A stretch of DNA of 64,000 bases, taken from Chloroflexota bacterium (lineage in GTDB: Bacteria; Chloroflexota; Dehalococcoidia; Lucifugimonadales; Lucifugimonadaceae). Below, piece after piece: positions 1-9,636 of this stretch. The position numbers were made by a program, and so were the translations under genes. Numbering within the stretch: position 1 is the stretch's first letter; each line of letters opens with the position of its first letter. The notes under the pieces were generated by a model. The model worked only from the letters and a program-made list of their open reading frames with translations. It made no database searches and was not told the DNA's origin. The stretch lies in the NCBI GenBank assembly GCA_013204555.1, contig JABMNO010000047.1:1-64000 (forward strand). Reading direction: 5' to 3'.

Positions 1-3000
1 TCGTCGGTAACCGTGACGCTCACGGCGTAGATGTCTGAAGCCGTCCCTGTTGGGTCATCATCAAGGTACTGGTGCGTGTAGGTATTGACACCGTGTGAGG
101 CAGTAATGCCCTCCGGTGATCCTTCGCCCCAGTCGATAACTCCAGTAAACGTATCCAGGCTACCGGGGTCGGTGACGCCAATGGTCACGGTGGCTATGCC
201 GTTCTCGTCGATCACTCCGCCACTTGCAGTAATGACAGGCGCAACATTTGTCACCTGAATCGCAGTCGATTCCGAATCACTACCACCATCGTCGTCACTT
301 ACCGTGATTGAGATGGTGTAGTTGTCGGCCGGTGTGCCAGTTGGGTTGTCGTCAAGGTACTGATGCGTCGCTGTAAAGCTACGGTCGCCCACAGGGAGCG
401 TTAGTACGTCCGCTGAGGTGCCATCACCCCAGTTGATTGTCACTGTGTGTTGGTCAAGTGTCCCGAGGTCGAAGAATGAAGCCTCCAGAGTCGCGGTGCC
501 ATTTTCGAGGATCGAATTGGCAGAGACGGATCCGATGGCGGCAACACCCAGCATCCCCTGACCCTGCTCTGTGAACAGGATCTGTGCGTTAGCAGTGGAA
601 GGACTGGTCACATTGACCGAGTTTCCGTTGCCAAAGAACATGGTGCTCACACCGGCCAACAGCGGGTGGCTGGAGGAAGGCGATGGGCTGCCATTAATGC
701 CGTTGTATACCGAAGCCAGGTTCAGGCCAAACTCATTGAGGAACGTATTCCAGGAAGCAGCCTCAGTAGCGGCGCCGCCCCATCCAGTTCCGGCTCCGAT
801 GTACACGTTCCCGCCAGCGTTCACGTAGTCGATCAACACTTGCTGATCAACATAGTTTCCGGCAAGGAAAACTGCGTCGTACGTCAAAAGGCTCGAAACC
901 GTGAACGGTACAACTGTGCTCACCGTCCATGTGTGGCCGGCGTTAGCCATAGCTGTCGATAGGCTGGACTCCGTCAAACCGAAGTTCGACGAGTAGGCAA
1001 GGAAGCTGCCTGGTGTACCGCCCGTGAAGTAATCAGCAACGTTCACAACGAATTGAGTCGCACTCACCGAGTTCGCTGCGAATCCGGCATTGCTGAACGT
1101 CCACTCATCGTTGTTTACAACAATCTTGCCGGTGCCAAGCACAGGCGCGACGTTGTTTACGGTGACGGAAGTGTTGGCTGTACTAGCCCCTCCATCGTCG
1201 TCTGTGACCGTCACTGAAACCGGGTATACGTCACTCAACGTACCCGTTGGGTTGTCGTCAAGGTACTGGTGCGTTGCGATGAAGCTGGTGGAACCGGCTG
1301 GAAGAGCGACAGTTGTCGAGCCTTCAGAGCCGCCCCAGTTCACCACTACGGTGAATGAGTCCAAAGTCCCAGGATCCGAAATGGTCCCGGTTACCGTGGC
1401 TGTGCCATCTTCATCGATCACATCACCTATCGCTATTGCCAGTGGGGCAACGTTGTTCACCGTGAGGTCGAACGTCGTACTGGAAGGCGCACCGTCACTA
1501 TCCGTGGCGGTGATGGTCACCGTCTGGCTCTCATCAGGTCCATCGCTGGAGTCGAAGCTCCATGACCAGGTGCCTGCTGCTTGTGTGATGTCGCCAATAG
1601 ACGAAGTTATCGTCACGTCATCAACGCCAACGTCACCGAAGGTCCCGGTGTTGGCTGCGGTATCGGCCTCGTTGATCGTCACCGAAGCATTGTCCGCCGT
1701 TACCGTTGGCGCAACATTGTTGACCGTGACCGTGGTGGAATCAATCGTCACTCCACCATCGCCATCGTCCACGCGCAAGCTCACGGTGTGGGTGCTAGGC
1801 CCATCAACAGCTGGGAACGCCACGTTCTGGCCGGGCGTCTCGAAAGAGCCGTTGTTGTCCAGATCCCATGAGTAACTCAGGGGATCTGCAATACCAGCGA
1901 CGTCTGTGCCTGAGCCATTGAGCGAAATGCTCGAACCCTCAGGACCACTGTACGGCCCGCCAGCGTCCGCCGTTGGCGGCACGTTGGCAATTGTGGCAGT
2001 GAGCGTGTCTGAGTCAGTTCCGCCATCATCGTCAGTCGCGGTAACGGTAACCGTGTACTCGCCGTTGTCGGCGTATACGTGGTTTCCGGACACCGTGCCA
2101 GAGCCTGCGCCCTGTGTGACTGTGCCGGGCAGATTGCCCGTACCGTCACCCCAGTTGATCGTCGCTGAATGTGTGTCTGCGGTTCCAACGTCAGTGAAGT
2201 TCTTGCTGAGCGAAACTGACGAGGCCTCAAGTCCACTAATCCCATCGGCCTGAATCGCGCTGTAGCGAACCTGTGACTGTGAGAAGTTGTAGAACGCGAA
2301 GCGACCATCACTAAAGGTTCCGCTGGCCGGGGATACGTCAATTTCCAGAACGCCATTTACGAACACCCTCAACTGGGTGGACGAAAAATCGAACTGGAAT
2401 TGGTTGACCTGATAGTCACCCCAACCGGTGCTGCCAAGTGTCGTTGCCCTCGCGAGCTCAGTCACTGGCCCATTGTGCGCCCAGAAGTTTGTGTTATTGG
2501 CAATTCCAGTGACTCTGGAGACCGCCAAACCCCTGCCAGCGAATCCGCCAAAAGCAGATTGATTGCCCTGCTTCCAGTCCACCAGAAGATAGTCCGCGGC
2601 AGCGTTGCTCGCGTCCCCTGGCTCAAACCCTATTGCGAATCCAATGAAATCATCATCGCCAGTCGTTTGAACTTGGATCGAACCGCTCAAGGGACTGCCG
2701 AGAGCGTTGAAGTCACTGTAGAAAAAGGTTGGGTTGCCGTTGACCGTCTGGAGAACGCTATTCGCGTCGCCAGATACGTTCCAGCTACCAGAGCCGGAAC
2801 TTATGTTCTCAGCGGTCCAGGAGTTAAGGTTCACCACCCCGGATTCAAGATTCGGCGCAACGTTATTGACGGTGACCGTTGCCGAGTATGAACCCGGAGC
2901 GGTGGCATTTAGCGTCACATTATTGAGTACAAAGAACTCAGTATTGGAGTTATTGCCATACGCGAATCCAGATGCGAGGAACCGGATGCGATGCGTCCCC

Positions 3001-4481
3001 GTTCCAACGACCGTGCCGTTTAGCGAGATCGTGTCTGGACCACTGTCACCCGGCAGCACCGCAAATGGTGAGCCGATGTTTGAATAGCCAGAGCCAGAGT
3101 CGATCTGAAGCTGAACCTGGTAGCCGCCCGCAGTCGGGAAGCCAGGGTTGTGGTTGTGGACGTGTGAGAAGGTGAGACCATCTAGAGAGGTCGGCCCGCT
3201 GACAGTTACATCAAAATACGGATAGTTTGAAGGCCCAATGAATCGGGTCAGGTGAACGATGTCACCGCCCCAGTTCTCGGCAGGGCCGCCACCGGTCTGC
3301 GATGCAACGCCGCTGACTCCTGGCGTAATTGGGGAGCCAACCGAAGTCGATATCCCACCGACTGAAGTCGCGTTCTGGAAATCCCAGAAGACTCCTGAGG
3401 GTTGGGTTGCCACCCCACCATCGTCGTCGCTAAGACTCACGGCGACCGTGTAGTCGTCGCTCGGCGTGGCAGTCGGATCGTCATCAATGTACTGATGGCC
3501 AATGCTGAATGTCCTGTTACCAACGGGCAACACGACCGGGCCAGAGCTACCATCTCCCCAGTCGATGTTCAAAGTGTGAACATCTGGAGTTCCAGGGTCC
3601 GTGAAGGTTCCTGTGAGGGTGGCGGAACTGCCTTCGTCAACAGGCGATGTCACGCTAATTGATGGAAGGTTTGGTGCGACGTTGGTGATGTTGACGGTAG
3701 CCGTGTCTGTTCCAGACGCGCCATCACCATCCGTCACCTTCAAACCAACGATGCTGCTTGAAGGTCCGTCAAGACCCGCTGCTGAGAACGTGGGGTTCTG
3801 ACCCGCTGTCTCAAAACTTCCGTTGTTGTCCAGGTCCCAGGCAAAAGATAGCACCCCAGAATTGTCTGGGTCGTTGCCCGTGCCAGCGAGTCCGACGCTA
3901 TCACCCTCGGCCACGGTGTAGGGTCCACCGGCATCTGCCGTTGGTGGTACCACTGGAGTGATGGCGACAGCGCCTTCAAAACGGAAAACGTTGTCATCGT
4001 AATCTTTGTCGCCACCACCGTACAGGTCTTCAAAACCAACGTTAAATCGGTGTGTGTACGATCCGCTGGGAGCGAGAGTGACTACATTCGCGTGAGATAT
4101 CCCGTCTCCATTTCGCGAACCGGGTCCCATCCTGAAAGTATTACCCGTGTTGGTAACGTAAATACCGAAAATGAGTTCCTGACCAACTGTGTAGCCCTTT
4201 GAGGTCAGAAAGCTCTGAGAGAGAGTAACTACCGTCCCAAACTGGTTGTTCAGGGCGATGTAGTGTGATCCACCAGTTGGCAAATTATAGAGACGAAGTT
4301 GACTTGTATATCCAGCCGATGCAGGTTGAACGGTGATCCTTACGTCGCCGCCCGACCAGAACAGCTGATCGCCAATGGCCGCATGAGCGGTACCACCGGT
4401 CATTGCCAGGTAAGGCACAAGAACCAGCGCCGCCAGCGCCAGAATTTTCGTCCAGAAGGAAATAGAAACCGTGCGCGTCAC
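1..4481 (-). CDS. Giant secreted PKD-repeat, adhesin-like surface protein (3' end outside window)
   Basis: An uninterrupted minus-strand frame of at least 1493 codons starts at a GTG (4481-4479) preceded by GGGGGTGA and leaves the window still open; codons sampled near 3839 and 68 lie in the same frame as the start. Residues 1 to about 35 form a signal peptide ending in AHA. Next comes a DUF4114-like Ca-binding domain with the motif FEDLYGGGDKDYDDN (about residues 140-160). PKD/cadherin-like repeats follow, with recurrent HQYLDDNPTGT and DDDGG signatures. At about residues 555-745 there is a thrombospondin-C/L-type-lectin-like domain (LLVDWKQG, FDFSSTQLRVFVNG). At about 1120-1305 there is a segment resembling a class I amidotransferase/ThuA-like fold without an obvious catalytic site. 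Likely exported for adhesion or polymer binding; the exact role is unknown. The plus-strand ORFs beneath it are shadows. Confidence 0.85.
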   Translation of the reverse strand, partial: MTRTVSISFWTKILALAALVLVPYLAMTGGTAHAAIGDQLFWSGGDVRITVQPASAGYTSQLRLYNLPTGGSHYIALNNQFGTVVTLSQSFLTSKGYTVGQELIFGIYVTNTGNTFRMGPGSRNGDGISHANVVTLAPSGSYTHRFNVGFEDLYGGGDKDYDDNVFRFEGAVAITPVVPPTADAGGPYTVAEGDSVGLAGTGNDPDNSGVLSFAWDLDNNGSFETAGQNPTFSAAGLDGPSSSIVGLKVTDGDGASGTDTATVNITNVAPNLPSISVTSPVDEGSSATLTGTFTDPGTPDVHTLNIDWGDGSSGPVVLPVGNRTFSIGHQYIDDDPTATPSDDYTVAVSLSDDDGGVATQPSGVFWDFQNATSVGGISTSVGSPITPGVSGVASQTGGGPAENWGGDIVHLTRFIGPSNYPYFDVTVSGPTSLDGLTFSHVHNHNPGFPTAGGYQVQLQIDSGSGYSNIGSPFAVLPGDSGPDTISLNGTVVGTGTHRIRFLASGFAYGNNSNTEFFVLNNVTLNATAPGSYSATVTVNNVAPNLESGVVNLNSWTAENISSGSGSWNVSGDANSVLQTVNGNPTFFYSDFNALGSPLSGSIQVQTTGDDDFIGFAIGFEPGDASNAAADYLLVDWKQGNQSAFGGFAGRGLAVSRVTGIANNTNFWAHNGPVTELARATTLGSTGWGDYQVNQFQFDFSSTQLRVFVNGVLEIDVSPASGTFSDGRFAFYNFSQSQVRYSAIQADGISGLEASSVSLSKNFTDVGTADTHSATINWGDGTGNLPGTVTQGAGSGTVSGNHVYADNGEYTVTVTATDDDGGTDSDTLTATIANVPPTADAGGPYSGPEGSSISLNGSGTDVAGIADPLSYSWDLDNNGSFETPGQNVAFPAVDGPSTHTVSLRVDDGDGGVTIDSTTVTVNNVAPTVTADNASVTINEADTAANTGTFGDVGVDDVTITSSIGDITQAAGTWSWSFDSSDGPDESQTVTITATDSDGAPSSTTFDLTVNNVAPLAIAIGDVIDEDGTATVTGTISDPGTLDSFTVVVNWGGSEGSTTVALPAGSTSFIATHQYLDDNPTGTLSDVYPVSVTVTDDDGGASTANTSVTVNNVAPVLGTGKIVVNNDEWTFSNAGFAANSVSATQFVVNVADYFTGGTPGSFLAYSSNFGLTESSLSTAMANAGHTWTVSTVVPFTVSSLLTYDAVFLAGNYVDQQVLIDYVNAGGNVYIGAGTGWGGAATEAASWNTFLNEFGLNLASVYNGINGSPSPSSSHPLLAGVSTMFFGNGNSVNVTSPSTANAQILFTEQGQGMLGVAAIGSVSANSILENGTATLEASFFDLGTLDQHTVTINWGDGTSADVLTLPVGDRSFTATHQYLDDNPTGTPADNYTISITVSDDDGGSDSESTAIQVTNVAPVITASGGVIDENGIATVTIGVTDPGSLDTFTGVIDWGEGSPEGITASHGVNTYTHQYLDDDPTGTASDIYAVSVTVTD

Positions 4482-4582
4482 AAGTCACCCCCAATATTTT
4501 ACTGAAGTCGAACTGGCAATCCACTCTAACGTCGGATCGGCAAGACGCGCCGTTGACTTCAATACGTGTCAAAACTGAACTC

Positions 4583-4610
4583 AATTTACCGTTAATTATG
4601 GGTGAGTCAA
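4583..4610 (-). promoter_or_regulatory. Candidate promoter of the giant PKD protein
   Basis: Read on the minus strand, TTGACT (4610-4605) is followed after 16 bases by TAAATT (4588-4583), about 100 bases upstream of the GTG start. The fit to a sigma-70-type promoter is moderate and rests on motif alone. The rest of 4482-4755 shows nothing else recognisable. Confidence 0.35.
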
Positions 4611-4755
4611 CCCATTAGAGGCTCATCTTCTAGCAAAACTTAGTTTCCCGAAAACCGGATGCGATCAAATGTCTAATCAACGCATCTGCCGAATGGCCGA
4701 CATGGTGCTCCGATTCGACTTGGTGATGATGCGATAAAACGATTAATAGAGTCGA

Positions 4756-5709
4756 TTAGACCAGGGGGCGAACCTCTGATGCGAAACGCTCCATTCGCTC
4801 GATTGATTCGTCTGTTGACGCTCCCTGGAGGCCGACGATCAGGTGCCGGACGCCAAGGTCCCGGAATTGACGGATATCTCCGGCTACCTGTTCAGGGTTA
4901 CCGGTGAATATTCGGCGGTTCCCATCGGAGTCAATCTGAACATCAGTATCGTTGTACCAACCCGCGCTAAATGCGAAGTCCATATCGGCCGGGTCACGCC
5001 CCGCACTCTCGGCCTGGTCTCGAACCGCAGCCATTGCGGCTGCTAGCCGGTCCGCCGAATCCATTGGAAACCGCGGGTTGTTACCAATTGGGTACCAGGC
5101 GTCCCCGTGTTGACCGGCCCGCCGGATGGCAGGTGGACTTTCACCGCCCACCCATATCGGCGGATGGGGCTTCTGGACTGGTTTCGGAAGGAACGTGATG
5201 TCCGATACCTTCGCGTACTTCCCATCGTAATTTGGCGCATCACTGGTCCACATCTCTTTGAAGGATTCTAGATATTCGCCGGAGACAGTGCCCCGATGCT
5301 CAAATGGAGGCGCGCCAAGCGCTTCAAACTCTTCTTTCATCCAGCCCGCTCCAACCCCCACAATGAGGCGACCGCCAGAGAGCACGTCAATGGTGGCCAA
5401 CGTTTTCGCTGCTAGCACGGGAGGCCGATGTGGGAGCACCATGATGGACGTGAGCAAACGTATCTTTGATGTATTTGCCGCCAGGAAAGTAGTGACCGTT
5501 AATTGCTCAAGAGTCTCACCAGCCGCTGCCCCAGCAAACGCACCATCCTCACTGTAGGGATACCTTGACGCTATATCGCTCGGAATCACGACATGGTCTG
5601 GGATCGTGACAATATCGAAGCCGAGTTGTTCGCCCCGCTGAGCCAGTCGAATGAGTGCCTCAGGCGATGCGCTGGGGCCCCTCGTCGCTACTCCGAATCC
5701 GAATTCCAT
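4756..5709 (-). CDS. LLM-class (luciferase-like) F420/FMN-dependent oxidoreductase, TIGR03619-like
   Basis: A 317-residue TIM-barrel oxidoreductase of the bacterial luciferase superfamily. Family hallmarks seen are FGFGVATRG at the N terminus, a DHVVIP segment, GGRLIVGVGAGWMKEEFEALG, and the PVQKPHPPIWVGG substrate/flavin loop. The ATG at 5709 is chosen because GGGAGA lies eight bases upstream; an upstream in-frame ATG (5724) and TTG (5727) lack a well-spaced ribosome site. It is transcribed away from the divergent flavin oxidoreductase at 5971. F420 or FMN use and the substrate cannot be decided from sequence. Paralogues are at 5971 and 12402. Confidence 0.9.
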   Translation of the reverse strand: MEFGFGVATRGPSASPEALIRLAQRGEQLGFDIVTIPDHVVIPSDIASRYPYSEDGAFAGAAAGETLEQLTVTTFLAANTSKIRLLTSIMVLPHRPPVLAAKTLATIDVLSGGRLIVGVGAGWMKEEFEALGAPPFEHRGTVSGEYLESFKEMWTSDAPNYDGKYAKVSDITFLPKPVQKPHPPIWVGGESPPAIRRAGQHGDAWYPIGNNPRFPMDSADRLAAAMAAVRDQAESAGRDPADMDFAFSAGWYNDTDVQIDSDGNRRIFTGNPEQVAGDIRQFRDLGVRHLIVGLQGASTDESIERMERFASEVRPLV

Positions 5710-5970
5710 ACTGTGCTCTCCCATCAATTACCAGCGGCCCTCCGATGACGATCGCCACCAGCGTTACCGAACATTATCTTGGAACTGCGACTGCCGGGAG
5801 TTCGAGCAAGGCCGATTCATGTGCTGGAGAACGGTTGCCAGTTTGTGGTCTCACCGCTGCTCCGGCGAGAATTCCGCACACCCTTGTCGGATCAGTCTGC
5901 TCACGTTAGTCTGCGCCAATCTAACCTGATCGCGACGCTATAGCACGATATTTCGACTACGAGGTTCCCT

Positions 5971-7047
5971 ATGAAACTTGGCTTTTTCACGATGCCGCTA
6001 CATCCGCCTGGAGCGAATTTCACCGAGACGCTCAAATCGGACCTCCATCAGATCATCAAGCTGGATGAGCTTGGCTACTCAGAGGCCTGGATTGGAGAGC
6101 ATTTCACCGCGCAGTGGGAGAACATTCCCTCGCCGGAACTCTTCATCGCACAGGCTCTGGCGCTGACCAAGAACATTCGGCTTGGCACTGGCGTCACATG
6201 CATGCCAAATCACAACCCATATGTTCTTGCACACCGAATCGCTCAGTTGGACCACATGGCTGAAGGCCGGTTCAACTGGGGAATTGGCACCGGCAGCTTT
6301 CCCGGCGATACCGAAGTGTTTGGCTACAACGAAGGTGGGTGGATGGATAACCGCGCCTTCACACAGGAAGCGCTCAACACCATCCTGGGTATATGGGCCG
6401 ACCCAAAGCCGGGTCTGTACGAGACAGAGTGGTGGAAGTTTGTGATCCCGGAGCCACAGGATGACATCGGACTACGTCACCACATCGTGCCCTATCAGAA
6501 GCCCCATCCGCCAATTGGCGTAGCAGGTGTGTCGCCTAACTCTCCCACGCTAAAGCTCGCCGGAAAACTCGGCTGGATCCCCATGAGCATCAACCTCACT
6601 CCACCAGTGCTATTGAAGTCACACTGGGCGGCTGTCGAAGAAGGTGCTCAAGAGGCCGGAAAAACCGCAGACCGCTCAATCTGGCGTGTGGCTCGCGAAG
6701 TATTCATCGCAGATACCACGGCAGAGGCACGAAAAATGGTCCGCGAGGGTGTGATGGCTCGTGACTTCAATGACTACTTCATCCGGAGCCTTAAAAAGAG
6801 CGGCATGCTCAAGATCATGAAGGTCGACCCTGACATGCCTGACTCAGACGTCACGGTCGACTATCTCATCGACAACGTGTTCGTAGTTGGCAGCGTGGAA
6901 GAGGTGACCCAGAAACTCAACGACATCAATGGCGAACTCGGTGGCTTCGGCACGTTGCTTGCCATGGGCCACGAGTGGGATCCCTATGACGCATGGCTCA
7001 ACTCAATGACGGCGCTGAAGAATGAGGTAATTCCAAACGTGAAGTAA
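5971..7047 (+). CDS. Luciferase-like flavin-dependent monooxygenase (limonene/alkanal monooxygenase type)
   Basis: A 358-residue LLM-family enzyme. The N terminus MKLGFFTMPLHPPG, the EAWIGEHFTAQWENIPSPELF segment, RFNWGIGTGSFPGD and QKPHPPIGVAG are typical of the reduced-flavin monooxygenase branch (luciferase alpha, limonene 1,2-monooxygenase-like) rather than the TIGR03619 branch next door. It probably inserts oxygen into an organic substrate with FMNH2 supplied by a separate reductase; no reductase gene lies nearby. It is divergent from the gene at 4756-5709 across 261 bases. SAR202-type genomes are known for large sets of such enzymes, proposed to attack recalcitrant organic matter. The substrate is unknown. 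Confidence 0.9.
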   Translation: MKLGFFTMPLHPPGANFTETLKSDLHQIIKLDELGYSEAWIGEHFTAQWENIPSPELFIAQALALTKNIRLGTGVTCMPNHNPYVLAHRIAQLDHMAEGRFNWGIGTGSFPGDTEVFGYNEGGWMDNRAFTQEALNTILGIWADPKPGLYETEWWKFVIPEPQDDIGLRHHIVPYQKPHPPIGVAGVSPNSPTLKLAGKLGWIPMSINLTPPVLLKSHWAAVEEGAQEAGKTADRSIWRVAREVFIADTTAEARKMVREGVMARDFNDYFIRSLKKSGMLKIMKVDPDMPDSDVTVDYLIDNVFVVGSVEEVTQKLNDINGELGGFGTLLAMGHEWDPYDAWLNSMTALKNEVIPNVK

Positions 7048-7493
7048 GTTGGGCTCTATTCGCGAGGTATCGGTCGGAAGCGTCGGACATTTCCGGTGCG
7101 ATGAGTCGGTGTAGCTCTCACAGACGTTATCCACGGCCATGTGTGGATCGTCATCGCGAACGAAAGTGGAGTGGTCAGTATCCATATGCGGACCGTATTC
7201 GGTGCCCATGCCATGCCATCTGTCGCCCTGCCCGAACACGGCCGCCTCACACGCACGTCATTCTGGAGGCCGCTGAAGAATCTCAGTTGCGCATAATGGT
7301 TAGTGCAACATCGAACCGCAACCGGGGCATTACACTGAGATTCTTCGGGGGACCTCAGAGTGGCAAGGTGCACTGTTGGCGTCTGCATGGGCATAGCGCG
7401 GCGTGGAGAGGTAACCGAGGTCATCCGAGAGCCGCTTTTGAGTGAACTCGGGACGGACCCATCGACTGATTTTGAACGCGGAGAACGATTCTG
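7048..7493. other. Intergenic stretch with an imperfect inverted repeat
   Basis: 446 bases without a convincing gene; overlapping short frames on both strands lack ribosome sites and known motifs. It holds an inverted pair, GAAGAATCTCAGT near 7274 and ACTGAGATTCTTC near 7334, about 50 bases apart. Flanking sequence (CATTCTGGAGGCCGC and GGGGGACCTCAGAGTG) looks like a degenerate REP/MITE-type element. Confidence 0.45.
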
Positions 7494-8375
7494 TTGACGA
7501 CCCTTTATACGGATGGATCATGCCTTGAGAACCCTAACGGACCGGGAGGCTGGGGCGTTGTGGTTATAGAGAACGGCGTGATCGTCAGCGAACTTTCTGG
7601 CCACGATCCATCGACTACGAACAACCGCATGGAGATGACTGCGGCTATACGTGGTCTGGAGCAGACGCAGCCATCGGACGCCGTTGAGATCAACTCAGAT
7701 AGTCAGTACGTCATCAAGACGATGACACTGGGATGGAAGCGCAAGGCGAATCAGGATCTGTGGGCCGAACTTGACCGGCTTGTAGCCGCACGTCGGGTCA
7801 CCTGGAAGTGGGTCAAGGCGCACGTGGGGCACGAACTCAATGAGAAGGCCGACAAACTAGCTAATGACGCCGCCCACGGCGTGGTGGTTGATGGCTCCGA
7901 ACCTCGGCAGTTGACGCACATCTCGCCGACCGGTGAAGCGTCGATGGTGGACGTGGGGGAGAAGGCGGAGACGGAGCGCGTGGCTGTGGCTCGCGGGACG
8001 GTCGTCATGGAGCCGGAGACGTTACGGCTGATTCGTGAGAATGCTCTTGAAAAGGGCGATATTCTCTCCACTGCGCGGCTGGCGGGAATCATGGCGGCGA
8101 AGAAGACGGACCAGTTGATACCGCTGTGCCATCAGATTCCGCTCAACCAGGTGACCGTTGAATTCGACACGTCGGCGGACGACCGCATTGAGATTGAGTC
8201 ATCGGCGAAGACGACGTACAAGACCGGCGTTGAGATGGAAGCGTTGACCGCCGTCTCGATAGCTGCGTTGACGATCTACGATATGGCGAAAGCGATTGAC
8301 CGGGGAATGCGGATAGAGTCGGTTCGCATGGTCCGGAAATCTGGCGGCAAGAGCGGAGATTGGGAGTTCGAGTAG
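7494..8375 (+). CDS. rnhA-moaC: Ribonuclease HI fused to MoaC (cyclic pyranopterin monophosphate synthase)
   Basis: A 293-residue two-domain protein from a TTG start, with GGAG ten bases upstream. Residues 1-127 are RNase HI: catalytic acids D7 (YTDGS), E47 (NRMEM), D69 (NSDSQ) and D120 (NEKAD), plus H110, all present. Residues about 138-290 are a complete MoaC: LTHISPTGEASMVDV, LCHQIPL with H213, GVEMEALTA, and IYDMAKA with D263 and K266. MoaC helps convert a GTP-derived intermediate to cyclic pyranopterin monophosphate in molybdenum cofactor synthesis; RNase HI cuts RNA in RNA-DNA hybrids. A linker of only about 10 residues joins them and no stop or frameshift separates them. No other moa gene is in the window. 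The functions are unrelated, so the fusion itself is the oddity. Confidence 0.93.
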   Translation: MTTLYTDGSCLENPNGPGGWGVVVIENGVIVSELSGHDPSTTNNRMEMTAAIRGLEQTQPSDAVEINSDSQYVIKTMTLGWKRKANQDLWAELDRLVAARRVTWKWVKAHVGHELNEKADKLANDAAHGVVVDGSEPRQLTHISPTGEASMVDVGEKAETERVAVARGTVVMEPETLRLIRENALEKGDILSTARLAGIMAAKKTDQLIPLCHQIPLNQVTVEFDTSADDRIEIESSAKTTYKTGVEMEALTAVSIAALTIYDMAKAIDRGMRIESVRMVRKSGGKSGDWEFE

Positions 8376-8480
8376 CGGCGAGACGATTGCTTCCGCGAAT
8401 TCGTTGACACCCATTTGAACCCGAACGTAACATTTTCGATGCGACAACCCGCGCAACGCTGCGAGGTGTTGTGCAGTAGC

Positions 8481-8556
8481 GGCAACGTAGCTCAGGGGTT
8501 AGAGCGGGCGCTTCATAAGCGCTAGGCCGTAGGTTCAAATCCTACCGTTGCCACCA
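8481..8556 (+). tRNA. tRNA-Met (anticodon CAU), CCA encoded
   Basis: Cloverleaf folded by eye: acceptor GGCAACG/CGTTGCC (8481-8487 with 8546-8552), D arm GCTC/GAGC, anticodon stem 8507-8511 with 8519-8523, anticodon CAT at 8514-8516, and T arm GTAGG-TTCAAAT-CCTAC. Discriminator A is followed by CCA at 8554-8556. The paired G1-C72 end argues against initiator tRNA. An elongator tRNA-Met is likely; a lysidine-modified tRNA-Ile(CAU) cannot be excluded without identity-element comparison. Confidence 0.95.
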
Positions 8557-8609
8557 TCTTCATCCAAATTGACGGAGTCACCCCACGTAACCCCTGGTCG
8601 AGACCTGTC

Positions 8610-9623
8610 CTACTCCTGATGAAGCGTTGGGTTTCGCATGGGTGGTGCGAACTGCTGCGGGGTGAGGTGAATTACTTCCTTCTGGTAGACCTGCACCCTG
8701 TATGAGCCGGTGTCTGTGATGAAGAGTCTGCCCTCAGCGTCAATTGTCAGGCCTTTCGGTTGCCGCAGCAGCTTCTGTGGCTCCAGCACCGCCATGTCAC
8801 GGAGTCGGTTCGGGCTGGCGTTTGTCATCATGTAGTCACGACCCACTGCGGACAGCGTTGCATCGCCCAGAAATTTCTGAACGTACCGTGGTTCCGGGTT
8901 GAACATTTGCACCCGATTGTTGCCACGATCGGTGACGTAGATGTCGCCATCAAGATCGACCGCGACGTCAGTGGGTCGATTGAACTCGCCGTCTTCAGAG
9001 CCAGAGCGTCCAAATTCGAAGATGAACTCACCGACCGCGTCGAACTTCTGGACGCGGTCGTTGCGCCAGTCAGCAACATAGATATCGCCAAGCTCATCGA
9101 CCGTGATGCCCCACGGCATATCGAACTCGCCGGGGCCATTTCCGTGGGTTCCAAACGCACTGATGAACTCTCCATCGCGAGTGAACTTCTGGACACGGTG
9201 GTTCAGAGAGTCAACGACCAGCATATTTCCATCGAGATCAAAGGAGATCCCTGCTGGGCCGTTCAACTGACCCTCGTCAGTCCCCTGTTCGCCCCAGCAT
9301 GAGATGAACTCGCCGTCGGCATCGAACGAACTGATGCGGTTGAGGCGTTCATCTGAGATGAAGATAATCTCATCGGCATCGGCAATGATTGCTACCGGCC
9401 ACTGAAGTTGGCCTTCGTCTTCTCCCACTGCACCCCAGTTACCCAGGTCTTCGTCGTCAGCGGTGTACTTCCGCACCAGGGCGGCTCCATCTTGACGGCA
9501 AAGGATGTACATCCTTCCCTCGGGGCCAAGCGCGATATCGATTGGAAAGTTGGTCAGTCGCCGCATTCCCAGGGTCTTTGCGAACGGGAATCCTGCCCTG
9601 AGTAGGCCGTATGGTCTTGCCAT
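8610..9623 (-). CDS. NHL-repeat beta-propeller protein
   Basis: A 337-residue protein made of NHL-type repeats of the form GEFxxPxGIxVDxxGxIYVxDxxNxRVQKF, about six blades, with no signal peptide visible. The ATG follows GGAG by nine bases. It is the last gene of a minus-strand run, 13 bases after the DUF1501 gene, and so is probably cotranscribed with DUF1800 and DUF1501. Such propellers bind ligands or proteins or show lyase/lactonase activity in some families; no catalytic signature is recognised. A second NHL protein, at 57696, has a lipoprotein signal instead. Confidence 0.88.
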   Translation of the reverse strand: MARPYGLLRAGFPFAKTLGMRRLTNFPIDIALGPEGRMYILCRQDGAALVRKYTADDEDLGNWGAVGEDEGQLQWPVAIIADADEIIFISDERLNRISSFDADGEFISCWGEQGTDEGQLNGPAGISFDLDGNMLVVDSLNHRVQKFTRDGEFISAFGTHGNGPGEFDMPWGITVDELGDIYVADWRNDRVQKFDAVGEFIFEFGRSGSEDGEFNRPTDVAVDLDGDIYVTDRGNNRVQMFNPEPRYVQKFLGDATLSAVGRDYMMTNASPNRLRDMAVLEPQKLLRQPKGLTIDAEGRLFITDTGSYRVQVYQKEVIHLTPQQFAPPMRNPTLHQE

Positions 9624-9636
9624 TGCTGTTACTCCG

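Noticed and set aside
1090-1875. 261-residue plus-strand open frame within the giant PKD gene
   Set aside because: The antisense frame has continuous PKD repeats, a signal peptide and a ribosome site; the plus-strand product is low-complexity Ser/Thr/Val/Pro, a shadow of the repeats.
4756-5727. Longer start (TTG 5727 or ATG 5724) for the flavin oxidoreductase
   Set aside because: The ribosome-like GGAGGG is too far from these starts; GGGAGA is well placed for ATG 5709 and the protein then begins at the family-typical strand.
8481-8556. Initiator tRNA
   Set aside because: Position 1 pairs with position 72 (G-C), unlike bacterial initiator tRNA.
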